DNA from: Sarcocystis neurona
Lineage: Eukaryota; Apicomplexa; Conoidasida; Eucoccidiorida; Sarcocystidae
DNA: 64,000 bases
Reading direction: 5' to 3'
Assembly (NCBI GenBank): GCA_000727475.1
Contig: KL647289.1
Location: 7,988,629-8,052,628, forward strand
In this document: in pieces, positions 11,201-25,100 of the stretch
How positions within the stretch are numbered: the stretch's first letter is position 1
How the letters are laid out: every line of letters begins with the position of its first letter
The notes under the pieces: generated by a model
Databases searched by the model: none
Told to the model about the DNA's origin: nothing
What the model saw: only the letters and a program-made list of their open reading frames with translations
Position numbers and translations under genes: made by a program

Positions 11201-14200
11201 TCACTCGTACCCTTTGCCGCGTGAGCTGTTTGCGTCACTGCAATCAGACGATGCGGTAGAAATAATGGAATGCTACTTCGCTAATTCGGGAAAAAGAAAT
11301 TTCCCAACCTTCCTCAAGTAAGGGAAGCGACGCAAGCACCACGTTCAGGCACAGCGTCGATTGAACGCCCACCGGCGCTCTGCCACACTAATCTCTCTTC
11401 CCAAGAATCACTCTCAACTCTGGTGGGTATTCAAACATTGAGCGGCTCTACCTCTTGTTCGCAGACTCATGTGTACATTTGCCTCGTCCGTTCATGGAGG
11501 ATGTACACAGCAGCGAATGGCAACTGTGTCTTACGTGAATCAGGCGACAACGTTTGCCAAAGTCCCCCTCCGCTGCGTCGTGCCCTGGTCTGGAACAAGC
11601 TGGACTGGACTATTACAAGTAGGTGTCGCTCAGAAGAGCGTCAGGCTCTCCTCTTGATAGCTTGTGTTATGAACTTTAATACGGCTTTAAGGAAACTTTA
11701 CTATGAAGCGTAGGCCAGAAGACCTCAAGACAGGAACAGCAGTCGCAGTGTACGGGCGACTGTTTCACCTATACGATTGTGATGATTTTACTCGGGAATT
11801 CTACAAGAAGTACCTAGGCATCATTCAAGTGGCTGAAGCAATCACGGACGACGTAACGGTATCAACGCCAAGGATCGTGCCGCCGTAACGATCCGACAGA
11901 AACAAACTACATGTAAAACAGCATAGAAAAAACGTCCAGTAATAGCTCCCAAAGTCCTGTGCTTTCGCGTTGCTTTTAGGAACCGACTAGAATGCCGTGG
12001 CCACCTCATGATCTCAACATTGGGTCGGAGGAAGATACCCTGGCGTCATGTTTGCATATCGTAAGCCCGCACGCACTCAAGTATCGTGAACCTACACTGA
12101 GAACAGCATATGGTACACGTAAGTCCTCCTTGAAGGGACGTGAAGTTTCATAAGGAAGAACATTCGTTGTCTGCAGTGACACCACATGTATACAACAGTT
12201 CGGGTACTTCCTGGATCTTGCGAAGGCTGCGGCTGACCGAAGTAGCCGAATTACCCACAGTCACAAATGCGCGCTGCATTCATTGCCTAGCCAATTTCTC
12301 AACAGATCCCTAAGCGACCTCTGAAGAATGAACGAGAGTTCCTTTTTGGTGAAGATGTTGCACTTGTATTCCTGGTACGTCCTTTTTGTCTAACGTGCGC
12401 CATGGTGGGCCAATTGCGGCAGTCAAGTGCTTTCGCGCGGAATTCTGTAGCGGCGCACTGCCATTCACCACCTCAGCTTACGCGAAGTCAATGATTTACC
12501 GCAGGCCTGCCTGCTGCACGGGCGCCGCGAAGATGAGGGAAGAGTTTTTATTATAACCATCAGAGAAAGAGACGACCTTATATCGGTATTCGAGTTTCGA
12601 GGGAGAAGCGCCGGACACGTAAGAGGCAACCTCCTTCACGTATGCACATCAACATAGATATTGCCAGACCGCTGTCTTGCCCCAGAAGCCAAACGCCGGT
12701 GACACGCGTTCAATCCTACAACCGTTACAATAGGGTAAGCGAGCTACTGACAACAATCTCTTGCCACGTCTCTTGCCTGGTACGCTGTACTCAGAAGCAC
12801 TGAAAAAAACTCGCAGAAACACACTTGTGATGTTTGACGGTGCACGATTTAAGGAATACATGGCGAGACCACACAAGGGCAGTCATGTCTGACAATTGCC
12901 CGCTGTTACTTTTCATGCACGGGGTAGTCGAAAGTTGTGGCCGTATTTCGCTGCGTTGAAAGGACTTTCCTTGCGCGTGTGTACTAATTATCCCAGGCAG
13001 GGGGCAAATTCGCCGAAGCTGGAAAGAAAATTGATCCTTCCACAAAGCAACCGTACACTGCATCGGATTTCTTCATTGGTGCCACCGTAAATATCCATGG
13101 GCTTTTTTTCGTTGTGATTGATGCCGACGATCGCACACTCAAGGTATGTCGCACGAAGGCTCTCTTGGTAAGGTGAGTGCCCCCTTGCTGCAGAGCAAGT
13201 CAGATTGTGTCCACGTCTGCTGCAAGGTGATTCTGTCTCACATACGGAGTGCGAGCCTACTTGGGAGTGTTACCGGAAGAGCTGGCGCCGGCTGCGGCCA
13301 GTGGAGAGATTGCTTTGAAGCTAAATGCGTCGACTACGAGTGAGGAGCAAACGCCGATGTACCGGCGTCGAGGGCAAGAAAAAAATAGTAGGGGGACCTA
13401 TTCCTTCGCTTTTTTTATTTCAGCACATGGAGCAACACCCTCTGAAATATCCGGTCACCGATCTTCAGCTCATTCGTGCCAAGATCACCGGGGTCGTTCA
13501 GGCTTTAAGCGTACGTGCCACTCTACTCTTCTTCCACACGGTGGAAATTCGCTGTGACGCACGAATTTCTTCTGCTGAAGCATTATTTTGCCGCATTATT
13601 TGTTGTTTGGAGACGCCATCTGCCACATAATCCACTCTTCGGTTAGTGGAACAAGTAGAGGTTCGCTAGGGAACGTCAGCGTACGGGTTCCTGTTCTGCG
13701 GCTGTCACAGGCACGATGTACTTTGTGTTGGTGAACTTGACAGGCCAGCGGTATTGACTCACTTGCTGTGGACGACCTACAATACCACTTCGCAAGCGCA
13801 CTGGTGGTAAGCATGTACGCACGATTCTCCATCGCATGTTACGGAGCTCCAAAGAGCAGAGACTACGAAACCGAGGCAACGAATACCCCCCAAGCTACGC
13901 CACGAGTATTTCCACTGAATGTATGATGACAGAGATCAATTTCGATCGCGTCGTGTGGTCAATGCAAGATTAACATCATGATCTGGTCAAGCAGCGTCAA
14001 TAGTCTTCAACCTATTAGTGTGCGCACCCCCATCGTTCTCGTCGCTTACTCGCACACTGCCACGGTGCTTCCTGTGCAAGACAACAGGCTCGTGGTCACT
14101 CACACTGAGCGAGCGAACCGTGACACGAGAGCCACTCCTGTGCTTCCAGCACTCATTCATCTTTATGCACGAGCGTAGCATGCTGCCGAATGTCTCTGAG

Positions 14201-14471
14201 CCTGATATTTGAACGAACTTCGTCTCTCGTCTGGCAGAAATCACTTTTTGAAACTTGGGCATCCGTGCAGGCAGAATGTAACGACGGGGTTCTGAATTTC
14301 TCTTTTCTGAGCCTGTGAAACCTCCTGTCCACTATATGGGTGTACACGGCCGTTTTGTCCAGACGCGGACGGACATGTATTGCTGGTCTGTGTCTCTTTT
14401 TCCCTCACAGCCGCATGAACTGGTTTCGCTGCGGCGCCACCTCTTCCATTCCGAGACGGGGAAATACACCA
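8202..14471 (+). CDS. EFHC1: EFHC1/RIB72-like protein with three DM10 domains (axonemal doublet inner protein)
   Basis: EFHC1-family proteins sit inside ciliary doublet microtubules and stabilise the A-tubule. Exons supported: 8202 to about 8430 (N-terminal LPG-like region, YLEDMRRAAERYKEKDF; donor unresolved), 9532-9765, 9944-10028, 10482-10569, 10823-10908, 11248-11317, about 11692-11852, 11980-12060, 12306-12374, 12505-12618, 12997-13143, 13424-13510 and 14411-14471. DM10-1 shows TLRFYAYFQE, LYYLEDGTMQIFEP, GGILQGAFLRR and VFHVVDCDEFTR. DM10-2 shows VLRFFCYWDDT, DDAVEIMECYFANSG and YGRLFHLYDCDDFTR. DM10-3 shows ISVFEFRGRSAGH, SDFFIGATVNIHG and VVIDADDRTLK. Most junctions match in phase. 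One exon in 11318-11691 and the junction after 8430 are unresolved. The last exon (LRRHLFHSETGKY) resembles the start of the C-terminal EF-hand; the stop was not found. The start ATG at 8202 has an A-rich context; an in-frame ATG at 8040 is the alternative. Confidence 0.88.
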
Positions 14472-15751
14472 GTAAGCATCTGCTAGCACCCAACGCGGCA
14501 TCGCCTGCCTCAGGACGATTCAACGTTCGAACCGGAAAGGAATGCACACTAGTTCCGTACAAAAACTGCTGGAATAGACATGCTCTACCGCAGTCCACTG
14601 TCCCGCTTGTAGCGCTGATGAACTAATTCAGCGCTGACGAACTCAAGCAGATTTGGGCTGTCCCCGAAACGGCCACGTCATGGCAGTGGTGTTCCACAGT
14701 CAGAAATAAGTGCCGTCTGCGAATTTCCCGCTCCCCACGATAGAAGCTGATAGTAACACGGCAACTGCACAGTGTCATCAAAAGAGGTGGTTTCTCGACC
14801 GAGGTGGCCACGCCTCGCAGTACGGCGGAAACACGCTTTTCTGGTCAACTGTTAATAATTCTTCATGCACTTTGTTTCAATTGGTAGCACCTCTTCTGCT
14901 GGACCTGTTGTGTCGTGTGCACAGTTGCGAGTGACGCACGCGTCCACAAATTGTCGGAAACAGCCATCCTTCGATTTTTTGCTGCGCTGCACGCATCGTG
15001 GTGTGTCGGCTCACCTTTTTGTCCCCACCATTGCGTTACGCTCCTGAAGAGCGGGACTGTCTAGCTAGCAATGCAGCAGAGACGCGCTTTCCACACTAGA
15101 GTTTTCCTTCCGTCGTCAAAGGAAGCACTTCTGTCAACAAAATTATATATTGGTAAGCGTAGAATCGTCTGCAGTCCCATTGCTGTCGAAACATAGCGCG
15201 CTGTACCGCTTCACGGACGGAAAAATTTCGGTTAGCTCCGGGGTGCTGTTATGACCAGTATCATCAACATCAAGAGTGCTTCCCGGGGGTAGGTGGCTGG
15301 ACTGCCTGAAATCCAACAAGGAACGTCGGCACTGGCGAGAGGAAAGACAGTTTCTTCGACCGTCACACTGCTGAAATTTCTAACAGTCGAACGCGGCTAT
15401 TTAGCGGTGGTTGCTCCTGTCTGTATATCTATGCGACACGAACTCCACTGGAGAGTTTCTGTAACCTAGCACAAGAACACTCTAACAGCAACGGCTTAAA
15501 TTTTTAGCGCGGCTTGGTCCATATTATTGTTAGTACACTGCAAAACCTGCCCTAAAGAATGGATGTCTTTTCTGGCTTTTGGACTCCGATCGCCACTCCC
15601 TGCGTCAACGCTGAAGATACCGACCTATGCTACTACAGGGTCACTCTCACTCATGTCAACGGTGAAGACGGCACGCACGCACGGAAGTCGCTGCTATATA
15701 TTGTAGCGATTTTCTGGTTCGTGCGTGCTCCCACATTCCACATACGCGCAG
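14472..15751 (+). other. Probable intron / unresolved C-terminal part of the EFHC1-like gene
   Basis: After the GTAAGC donor at 14472 no exon could be joined with certainty. A stretch at about 14630-14740 reads SADELKQIWAVPE, EF-hand-helix-like, but its splice phase does not fit the preceding exon. A small direct repeat (GCGCTGAYGAACT, twice) sits at about 14610-14645. Confidence 0.3.
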
Positions 15752-15884
15752 CTAGTTCAGAAGCTGAACAGGGACGACTGCACGACGCCGACAACAAAAC
15801 ACCAGCGGCTCCTGAACGTCAGCCTGCGCCTGGCCACATTAAAAGTTGACTTGTGTGCGACGCGCTCGAAGTTCTACATTTCTG
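15752..15884 (+). CDS. Candidate exon, possibly end of the EFHC1-like gene or start of another
   Basis: An open stretch bounded by a CGCGCAG acceptor and a GTAAAC donor begins LVQKLNRDDCTT and continues as a basic, helix-like segment of about 44 codons. The start, after a possible TYAQ, resembles the end of an EF-hand (as in xYxxFVxxLNRD). It may therefore belong to the C-terminal EF-hand of the preceding gene. No upstream exon was joined to it, and the overlapping 96-codon frame from 15559 is an alternative reading. Weak evidence. Confidence 0.3.
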
Positions 15885-18800
15885 GTAAACCTGAGATTGG
15901 CACTCAACACATTTATATCCTCAGGTACTGAAGCGTTAATCGACACCATTAAAAAACACGGAAGCGGAGCGTCGCTGGGTACCCCGTCACGTCGCACGTC
16001 AGTGGCTGATGAAAATTAGCAACAGGACAGCTTTTTCACAGAGCAGGAGTGGTCAGAGTGTACACTGCAGGATCCTGGAAGGCTGCGCACACAAGTCCAA
16101 CACAAATCCTTCAGCCTGCAGCTGTTCATTCCACGGAGTTCTTTGCGATACGAAAACTAGTCGTTAGTACAGAAGAAAAGCAGGGCCGTAACGGCCCACG
16201 TGTTTGAAAACTGCATACCGGCTACTCATCTAATTACCACTACCTTGCTTACCCTCATCAAGATGTATCCTGTGAGCATCACACTCTACACCTTCGATAC
16301 GGTGCCGTACCGGCAGGCGGAGAAGAATCAACGTTTGACGTGCTACTCCTGTTATGTCACAATTTCGACAAGGGCGCCTCTAACCTGAAGCCTTTCAAAA
16401 TATTTCCGTGACTACTTACCACCAAGTGTTCAATGTTACTGGGAATTATTTCAAGCATATACATACATACACTCGCACATGTGTCCTAATGGGCGTTGAC
16501 TACTTATAATTTAAACGATTCTGCGTACAGAGGCGTGAGGTCAACCTCTTCACCGTACGCAGGTGGTCACTCAAAGGAGAATCATGTTTTTACCACGTCT
16601 GTAATGCATATAGCGCGGCACTTACTTCGGCACCACGTTGGCAAAGACAACTTGTAGTGCAGAAGTACTGTATGGCATACGCCTGTCACCGGAAGAAAGA
16701 CTGGCCTCAAAAAGTAACTATTTTCACCATTGTCTTCACAGAAGTCGGAACAATGCCTGCAAAAGTAATCGCGCTCACCGTGATGCTAGCGTGATGGACG
16801 TTCTTACACATTGAAGGACAGAGCCCCTGTAATGACACCACCGCTACTACTCAGTACAAACTTCACAATTCTACATTTCACCTTCAGTCCCTGATCTGCA
16901 CAACCACGAATGCCACTGTTCCACAGTCCGTCACTCTGTCAATATGTGCAAGATCTTACTTTCTCGACGAGTGTACACATATATATAGTAAATCCTCCGT
17001 AAAGTGGTGCCTCTACGAACCATCCAGATGGATCTGGCTGTACGGCACACTGCCTAAACAACAGATCACGTTACGCAGAGCCGGTTACGTGTGTACAGCC
17101 AGTTTCTAGATGCGTACGGCCAACAAAACGTGACACACGGATCAGGTTCGCGGCCACGCGGGCAGCTGCTGTCGTACAATCCCGTCCAACTGATGGAAAT
17201 TCCCAGTACTGTGCACACGACTTTAAAACTTGGTAGTACATAGACGAGAAGAAGCCCGAGAGGAGAAATTGACCGGAATGTGCCTCTGTTACCCCTAATC
17301 CACAGGAATGAATAGCATCCTGGTCACGACAAAGAGGCAGACTGGGGATCTGTCTCTTTGAGAACGCTTGCTTACACTTTCAACATACGCCCTCCCGTTC
17401 CGCTCGAGATCAAATAAAATGTAAGACGTCGTGTGGAAGGACACTGCTGACCGACGGAGTATCATTCCAGACAGTCAAACTACTGTCAAAATGACGGGCA
17501 GCCACAGTGCCGCGAAGAACACGTGGCAAAATCCTGCTCTTGGGCCCGTTTCTGTTTCAAGATTTAGACGTCGAAAATAATGGCCGCACTTTCCCTCTAA
17601 TTCGGAAATCAATTCAGCCGCTAAGCGAAAAATAATTTCGCGTGCGTCCTGTAATTACCTCCGACATGACGCAGACTATCACCGTCCACGTCACAGCCCC
17701 AAGAAAACATCCGGTATTAACAGGTGATGGCACAACCTCATGAGTATCTTGTGCAATACCCGGCATCGTGCCAGGTGCTCCCAAACGTAAGACTACACTG
17801 CACGGGCTCACCACAGCGCACCGTTAACTGCATCTTGCACCTCGTTGACTGTACCCCTTTCCCAAAGACTGTGAAAAAGTGCACAGCCCGCCCCGAACGC
17901 CACATTACTACGGGACACGCGCCTATCATCCGGCAGGCCGCATCTCAGTAAGTCCGCAAATTTCGCAGTCAGCACGCGTGCCCACTTCGTATCCCGACGA
18001 ATGCGAAAGAAAAAACTGGAAGAAACGTCGGTGAAAGTCAAAGTCAACTAAAAAGACGGCATGATTACTCAACCCTCCGCGGCCTGCTTTTGACGTCAGG
18101 AGTGCGGCAAAGGGGCAGACTGCTGAGAAGTCCGTGGTAACGAGCAGAGGGCTCGTCGGAACTCCCGCTTTATCCCACGGCTTTGTCACCCTGAATGCCG
18201 CCGCTATTGAAGCCTAAAAAAACTTCTCAACTTCTCTTCCCTGTTGCTGGTGCGACTTCAGCAGAAGAGCAATTTCAACCTGAGCGCGCCTATACTAAAA
18301 ACAAAGGGAGGAGAGGGACATAGTTCGTATCCTCAAGCTTTCATCTGTTCTACGCTACCTGTATGACGCCTTTACTGCTGTGTATTCGACACATCACCCT
18401 CGGCTCGCATTACCTCCATGCTGGCAACAGGCGACCTAACAGTTTAACATTGTGGACATTTATCAACCGACGATGAGGTGTCAAAGTGTCTGCATTTGTT
18501 TGACCTTCAACGAATCGGCGGATGGATAGTATACCGGCGAAGAATGCGGCGAAGGTTTCTCCACGCGTATGCAACGCATTTTACTTTGTTATACACACCA
18601 CATGACACCACAAATTTAGCACAACAACAATACACAGGTCCCCCCAGCGTCAGACTGCTAATACTCTGGACGTATACATCTTTCACAACACACGCACACA
18701 CACACACACATGCCGGTCGACTGATAAAAACCCGTGACAACTACATCTACGGACTTACACCCAGCTCTTTCTAAGAAGCACCCTCGCTTTCCACATAAAG

Positions 18801-19132
18801 CTTGAGCTTTTATCCAGTTCTTTCTCCAGATCACCTCTGGCTTCAACGGAAGCCTTCACCCTTCTAATCGCTTTTCCACCACTATCTTTCTGCGTGGTGG
18901 TTCTGTTACCTGTCTCACCTTTGCACTAAATGCAGAAGGAAATGACCGACCAAAGAGCCGCGCAAACGAAAATCCACTTCACCTTCAGCTTTTAGGTGCT
19001 GTGTAGGGTCACGCAGTGGCTACCATGTACAAAAGTTGCAAAGAAGTCACCGTTAGATGTACTGCCGAAAGGTATCGTGGGGTTGAAAGAGAAACAAAAT
19101 TACTAGTCAGGTGGAGCTGTCAAAGTTCCAAG
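15885..19132. other. No recognisable gene
   Basis: About 3.2 kb between the convergent EFHC1-like and kelch genes. ORFs are short and show no domain motif. The right half probably contains the 3' noncoding part of the minus-strand kelch gene. A CA repeat lies at 18688-18711. Confidence 0.5.
18688..18711. repeat. CA microsatellite
   Basis: (CA)n with one CG interruption. It reads as TG on the minus strand, the sense strand of the adjacent kelch gene. Confidence 0.8.
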
Positions 19133-22100
19133 TCATTGTCTTTCGCGCAAAATTTTCTCCGACGGGCAGCAGATCATTCCTACCAAACAAAATGCTTCCT
19201 TCACAATTGTGGCCCTGCTGGTGAAGAGACTAACCTTTGCCGTCAGTGCGTCGAACTCAGCCTGCTGCCGTGTAATGACGGCCTCTCTGGCAGCGAGCTC
19301 GGACTTCAACCGCTCGTTCTCCTTCCGCGCACGGGCAACCTCGCTGGCCGCATTCCACAACTGCACAGAAACCAATGCAGCAGCAGCCGCCCGTCTGAAC
19401 CGCGCTGTGCAGTCGTGTGCAGTGTTACCTCTGTCCTGCACCTCACCCTACACCTGTTAAACGACCGTTTCAGTACACCGACGGTTAAAGAAAATAAAAA
19501 CACAAGAATTCTACTGTGGGGAACTGCAGCGTTTTACGGGAGGCCATGCTGAATTCAGCGGCGTGCTCCTGCCCACGGGAGAATGCTGAATTCAGTGGAA
19601 TGCTACTGCCGACAGAGGGAGCTTTACTGCATCAAGCTACGACAAGAATGGGACAATCGTGGACAACGCAGGCGCGAGCAGCGCTAACCCCAACAGGCTT
19701 CACACCTCGAATAATGCTCTTCGATCCGAAATGCCCTCTGACATCACCTCGGTTGCTGATATGAAAGTCACACGCAGAAAAGAATCACAGAGACGCTAAC
19801 GAAAAGTGAACGACAGCTCTTGTATGCCTCCTGCAACCTGACGCTTATCACAGGGAGAGAAACCACTGCTGTGGTGAATATACTACGTTGGATGTTTCAG
19901 TAGGGTCGACTGGTCTGTCGGCCACCACTGCAAGATGACATCATCTCGCTTCGAACGGAACACGTACATACTTTGCCTCAACTAGTCTCCAAGACGTGCT
20001 GTTCTGCGTTACAAAGCCTCCTCACCCACCCGATACCTTACCATAATATAGAATGTTGCTAATGTCACTGATACACCGCGATCGTGAGCCGCTACGCTCC
20101 TTACCTTAGTATACAACGTCGTTAGCGTCACTGACACACGGCGAATCTGCTCTTGCAAGGCGCTTGTTTCCTGTCGCTGCTCCGACTCCGTCGTGCGCGC
20201 CTTGTGTTCTGCATCTTGCAACCGCGCTTGAAGAAGTCGCACGAGGTCCTGATACTGAGAAACACGGCCACTCTCCGTGTGCCAATCTTGTGACTGCCCT
20301 ACCGCCTCCTCCGCTGGACCATCTTCCCCACACGGAAGCAGCTGCTGGCAAAGCTGCATCCTCAGCCGACTCAGAGCTGCCGTCGTCGTGAGCCCTCTAA
20401 TGCGTTCCTCGTCGACGCTCGTTACGGTCGTTGTATTGATCCTTTTAGCTTCATCAGCGCGAGACACGCTTGAAGACCAGTTAGTGCCGCCAGCTGCTTT
20501 CTGAACAGACTGTTGTTGCAGCAGTTCGAGCATCGCAGCAGCAACCGCAGAAACGCGGTCCCCCTCCGTGGCTTCTAAAGAGGACCCCGGTGCGGCGTCC
20601 CGCTCACTATCATAAGACGTAGCCACACCTGTAGGGCTGCCAGGTGACCGCTGTGCTTGGAGGTGCACGCTATTCGACGTATCTCGCTCTGTACTTCTAT
20701 TCCGGCTGCCTGCACCTGCAAAAAAATGGTTCACGTGCTCGCCTATCATTGTCAGCTGGTTCGCTCCGCTTGTTAACTGCGTCCGCTGCTGCGTAGTGTC
20801 ATCAAACAGCCTTGCTGAGTCCCGACTTCCTGCACACTCAACGCTGCTCATCCGGAACTCTTGTTTTGTCGTCACCTTCCTCGTGTCCACGCTGGACGAC
20901 ATGGAACGCGACAGGGCCTTGAAATAACTGTCTTGGTGCTGCGAATCTCCCTGCTGACCGTCTCGTTGCTGCTGGTCTCGCAGGACCACTACGTGTTGGT
21001 GCGAAACGAGCATTTCATGAGCCGGAAGGCGGATGCGAACAGCGTCAACAAAAACAACACTGCGTTTGCAACCTGCACCCCCTCCGCCGCCGTCGCCTGA
21101 CTGATGAGGAATGCTATCAGACCACTGACGTTGGAGTGGCTGCTGGTGCGGCAGCTGCTGCTGCGGCGGCTGCTGCTGCCCCGGATACTGCATGCCTCCT
21201 CGACCGGCAAATACAAAAAACTGGCCGTCATACGTACCGGCACCGCAGCGAAAGCGTGGCGCCGGAATGGCTCCTTGGGCAAGAACCTTGACCCAGGAGT
21301 AAGTGGGGAAGTGGAAGGTGTAGAGGTCTGCAGCACAGAGAGCCCCGCACCCGCATTCTCATGTGGCTGCTGTTACAGCATGTGCGCTAAAGGTTCGTCA
21401 GTCAGTAATAAATGCGTACAGCCCACGCCAAGGCGCATCCAGCTGGAAGAGTTGTACAGAAACTGAACCTGCTTATCCAACGAACATGCGTAGGACCGGA
21501 TCTCGAGAGCGAGACCCTATCGTCTTTCGCACAGGTGCTGACTGGGTGCACGTGTGCACGGAAGCGGCTGCGTAGTCCACCGTGTTGCACCTTAATCTGA
21601 CGGGGTGTGTGAATACGGCAGTTGTGACAAGGAAATTGTGGAGCTGGTGTAATGCCAGAATGTTATACGCTGTACACGTGTAAAATAAACACTGATTCAG
21701 TGCGCGCGACTTTTCATGTAGACCGTCAGGTAGACCCTTCAATAGCTGTAATGTGTCAGTACATCCCGTTTGCCGGCGCTGAGGTGCCGCGAACACATAC
21801 ACGCACATAGAGTTCACGCTAACGGCAATCAGATGTGCGCCTCTGCACATGTCTCTGCGCTCACCTGCAAGAAATGCTTGTTTGCCACCGTATCCGCCAA
21901 AAAGAACCATAAAATCTCCGAGGACCGTTGCGGCATGACTGCAACATGGAACACTCACCGAAAAGCGCAACAGCCGTTTGAGTTAGTTCGCCCATCTATG
22001 TGCCTCCTCCACTTCTGTCTAATTACTTGAGGGTCAACTTCCGTAGGGCCTGCGTTCTTGCGGCCACGGCACTATCCCTCCCATTCAAGCTTCCTTAATA

Positions 22101-25100
22101 GCTACACGAACCTCATAAATAACGACGACGTAAAAGAGTACTAATACGTCACGACAAGGCAAACACAGCGGGTGAGTTTGCAAAGTATATTCCAAGCCGG
22201 ACGTAATCACGTACGGCCTACGGTAACTTGTCAGCTCCCGTGGTATCATGTAGTACTGCTTGAAGGCGCAAGAAGCTCCACCTGCGCATCCTTCGCTGCT
22301 TACCCGTAGCGCGCGCAAGGTCTGCGCCCGGCGTCTCCTCCGAGTCCTCCTTTGATCTCTTGCCAACGTCGTCGCTTTACATCGAACCGAAAGAAGTCTG
22401 CGAGTTCTTCTTGCGTATTAGAGCCACCGAATATCCAAAGAGCCCCCTCTTTGTATACGCAGGTGTGACCTGCCCGGCCCTTCGGCAGTGTCGTGGCGCA
22501 ACGCGAACACTCCGCCTCCGCCTCTTCACCGTACGCACCCTCCTCTTCCTCTCTATCGTCTGCTGCTATGCTGCCGCTTAACACTCTAGAAACAAGTCCA
22601 CCTGCGTTGTGATTTTCTCTGCGTGCCGGTCGTGGCTGTTCCCACTTGCCAACTTCCGGGTCCCCCTGGCAGCCCGCCTGTGGGCTGTCGTACATGGACT
22701 GATGCTTCGCATTGTCCTGCCTCGTCCCCTCAAGCTTCCCTTCCTCCCTCTTGCAGTTCACAGGGCTGCTGCTGCGGTGGACAAAAACCTCTGCCACGCA
22801 GCCCTCGCTGTTGCGCCTGACTCTATCGGTGCCGCCCCGTTTTTCCAAAGAAGCCGTCTCCGCTGTGCTGGAATTACCCATAAGACTCCCGTGAGACGAG
22901 TCATACAAACGATCGTGTTGCTTTAATAAATCTCTACAGGAACCATCAACCACCACATTCCCCGTGTTTTTTCCCGCAGATTCCACCTCGACGAGTGTCC
23001 ACTGCAGACGGCCTAAATCCAAACGCCACAGCATGTTCTGGCATTGCCACGCAGGAGGTACCTGCTTCACCATCACTGGGGTGATCCCCTCCCCACGGCT
23101 TTCACTGCCGCTGCGCTCCATGTCATCGCTACTGTGTTCAGCGTCCTTCTCCGTTTCCCCCTCCTGCTGTTCTTGAGGGTGCTGCTGTTGTTGCTTCCGC
23201 TGCGAATGGTGACGGGTCTGAGGCGTGGCCGTGGGATGTTCTTGCAACTGACACTCGCGACAAACGCCTCCAAATACATACACACTATCGTCCAGTTCAC
23301 TGTAGCACCACGAGCTCTCTTGCAAAGCTCCAGGCAAAGGTGGAGTAGGCGATACTATATCGCTGCTCGGCACCGAGTTTGCTGGGGGAGCGCTCACGCA
23401 GGAGGCACAGGTCGGTGTTGTCGTAGGGCAGCCCGACACATCTCCCGGTGCGGAAGAATTTGTTCCCGTACATGCGGAGGCCGAGAATCGCCACGAGTAC
23501 GCACGCGGAAGCCGCGATACATCGACGTGCAGGCGACGCCACTTGCACGTCACTGTAAGAGCCAGCAAGACAGCAAAACACGCTTCTTACTTAGTTCCCT
23601 CTATTCCGCAATCACAGATCTGCTCGCCGCCCACGGTTCCCACACAAACGGCTGTTGAAAAGGCGCCTCTGCTCCTTAACGCACCGGCTTAATTGAAAGT
23701 TTCTCCAGTCGCCACGCTGTTGTTCAGCTTACAAAACCATCTTTTCGTATTTCACAGGTTGGCGTACTATACAGAAGAGGTATTACTATTACCAGGGGCG
23801 CTGCAGACGCTACTGTATCCACACTTGGTGCGATCGGACACTTGTGTCTCAGAACCAGCCTCCGACGCCCACTGGAACTTTGCCACAGAAGTCATCACAG
23901 TGAGCCGACACGGACGGGCTGATACGATCCGAGAATTTGAGGCATGTCTCGTGCAGGGATGTAATGTCTGATTTGACATCCGAGAGAAATCGATATAGCG
24001 GCACTTCCGCGGGCGACATTCTGGGGAAAAAAACTGACCCCGATCGTAAGCACGCATCAGGCGTAAGCAGCTGCCCGATCACCTGACCTACCATTGTTGA
24101 CGCACCCGCCTTACACACTGTCGCGTCTTCTTCGGTCATTTCGCCTCCGAGGCCGTATGCCCTTCTCACATCAGACTACAAACTCCTGCGTGCGTATTGA
24201 AGAACGCTTGTGCGCAGCTGCAGCATCCTGCTTACGTACTGAGAGACGCTGGGGAGCATTATGAAGATACACTGTTCCATGTACTGCTAGGCCGATGACA
24301 CTCAACAAAGGCACAGAAAAGAGTGCACAACTTACTCAGATCGCATTCATACAAGTGGTTCCAGTCCGCAAAGCCATCAACATATCTGCCTCCGTAGACG
24401 AGGAGAGTCGCGCGGCACTCCTTTCCACTCCGTTGCTGCTCTGCCACCTCCTCTTTCACGTGCGCTTCTTTGTCCCCTGTTGGCATCGACCGCGAAATTT
24501 TGGAACGGTCAGCGTCACGTTCCAGCACGTCCACTGCTGTTCTCTCATTCCTCCCGGTGCCGGCCTCCTCGCATTGTCGTGTCGCTGGTGGTGCTGGCAC
24601 TGTATCTGTCGGAAGCACCTGCCATCCCTCACCGGTACTGCCAGAGCGGATCGGCGATTTCTCGCCGTCCGGCGTCTTGAAAGGTTCCTGCAGCTTCTCT
24701 TGGCTGCTATCGCTAGACGGAAGTGTCTCTTTTTCATTGGTGTCACTCCTGCTGCTACGACTTCCAGCGGCGTCCCGCGCTGCTTTGTCCTCTTCCCGCT
24801 CTGCCGCGCCGCCGGCTCCGGTTTTGCCCTGCAGCGCTGATGTCACCTCGTGCTCCGTTGCCTCCTGATCGTCTGATTTGCTCATCCTGTCCTCGCAAGA
24901 GCAGGCCACTGTTTGGGACGACAAGGACGCAGCGAGAGCAGACTGAGGCCGCCACGCCAGTATTATCGCCATGCCCGAGCAAGGCGGAGGTGGCGTCCCA
25001 CTAACGGACAGTGTCGACCAGCAGAAACTGTCCGGTCCCGCTACAGCAAAATTACGAGCAGTCACACACACATACACGCACGCACACACACACACACACA

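Noticed and set aside
14520..14535. tRNA B-box-like GGTTCGAAC on the minus strand
   Set aside because: No complementary T-stem, anticodon or acceptor stem around it.
22609..24840. Plus-strand ORFs such as 22609-22926 and 24295-24840
   Set aside because: They are shadows of kelch-gene exons on the minus strand, which carry clear kelch motifs and matching splice phases.
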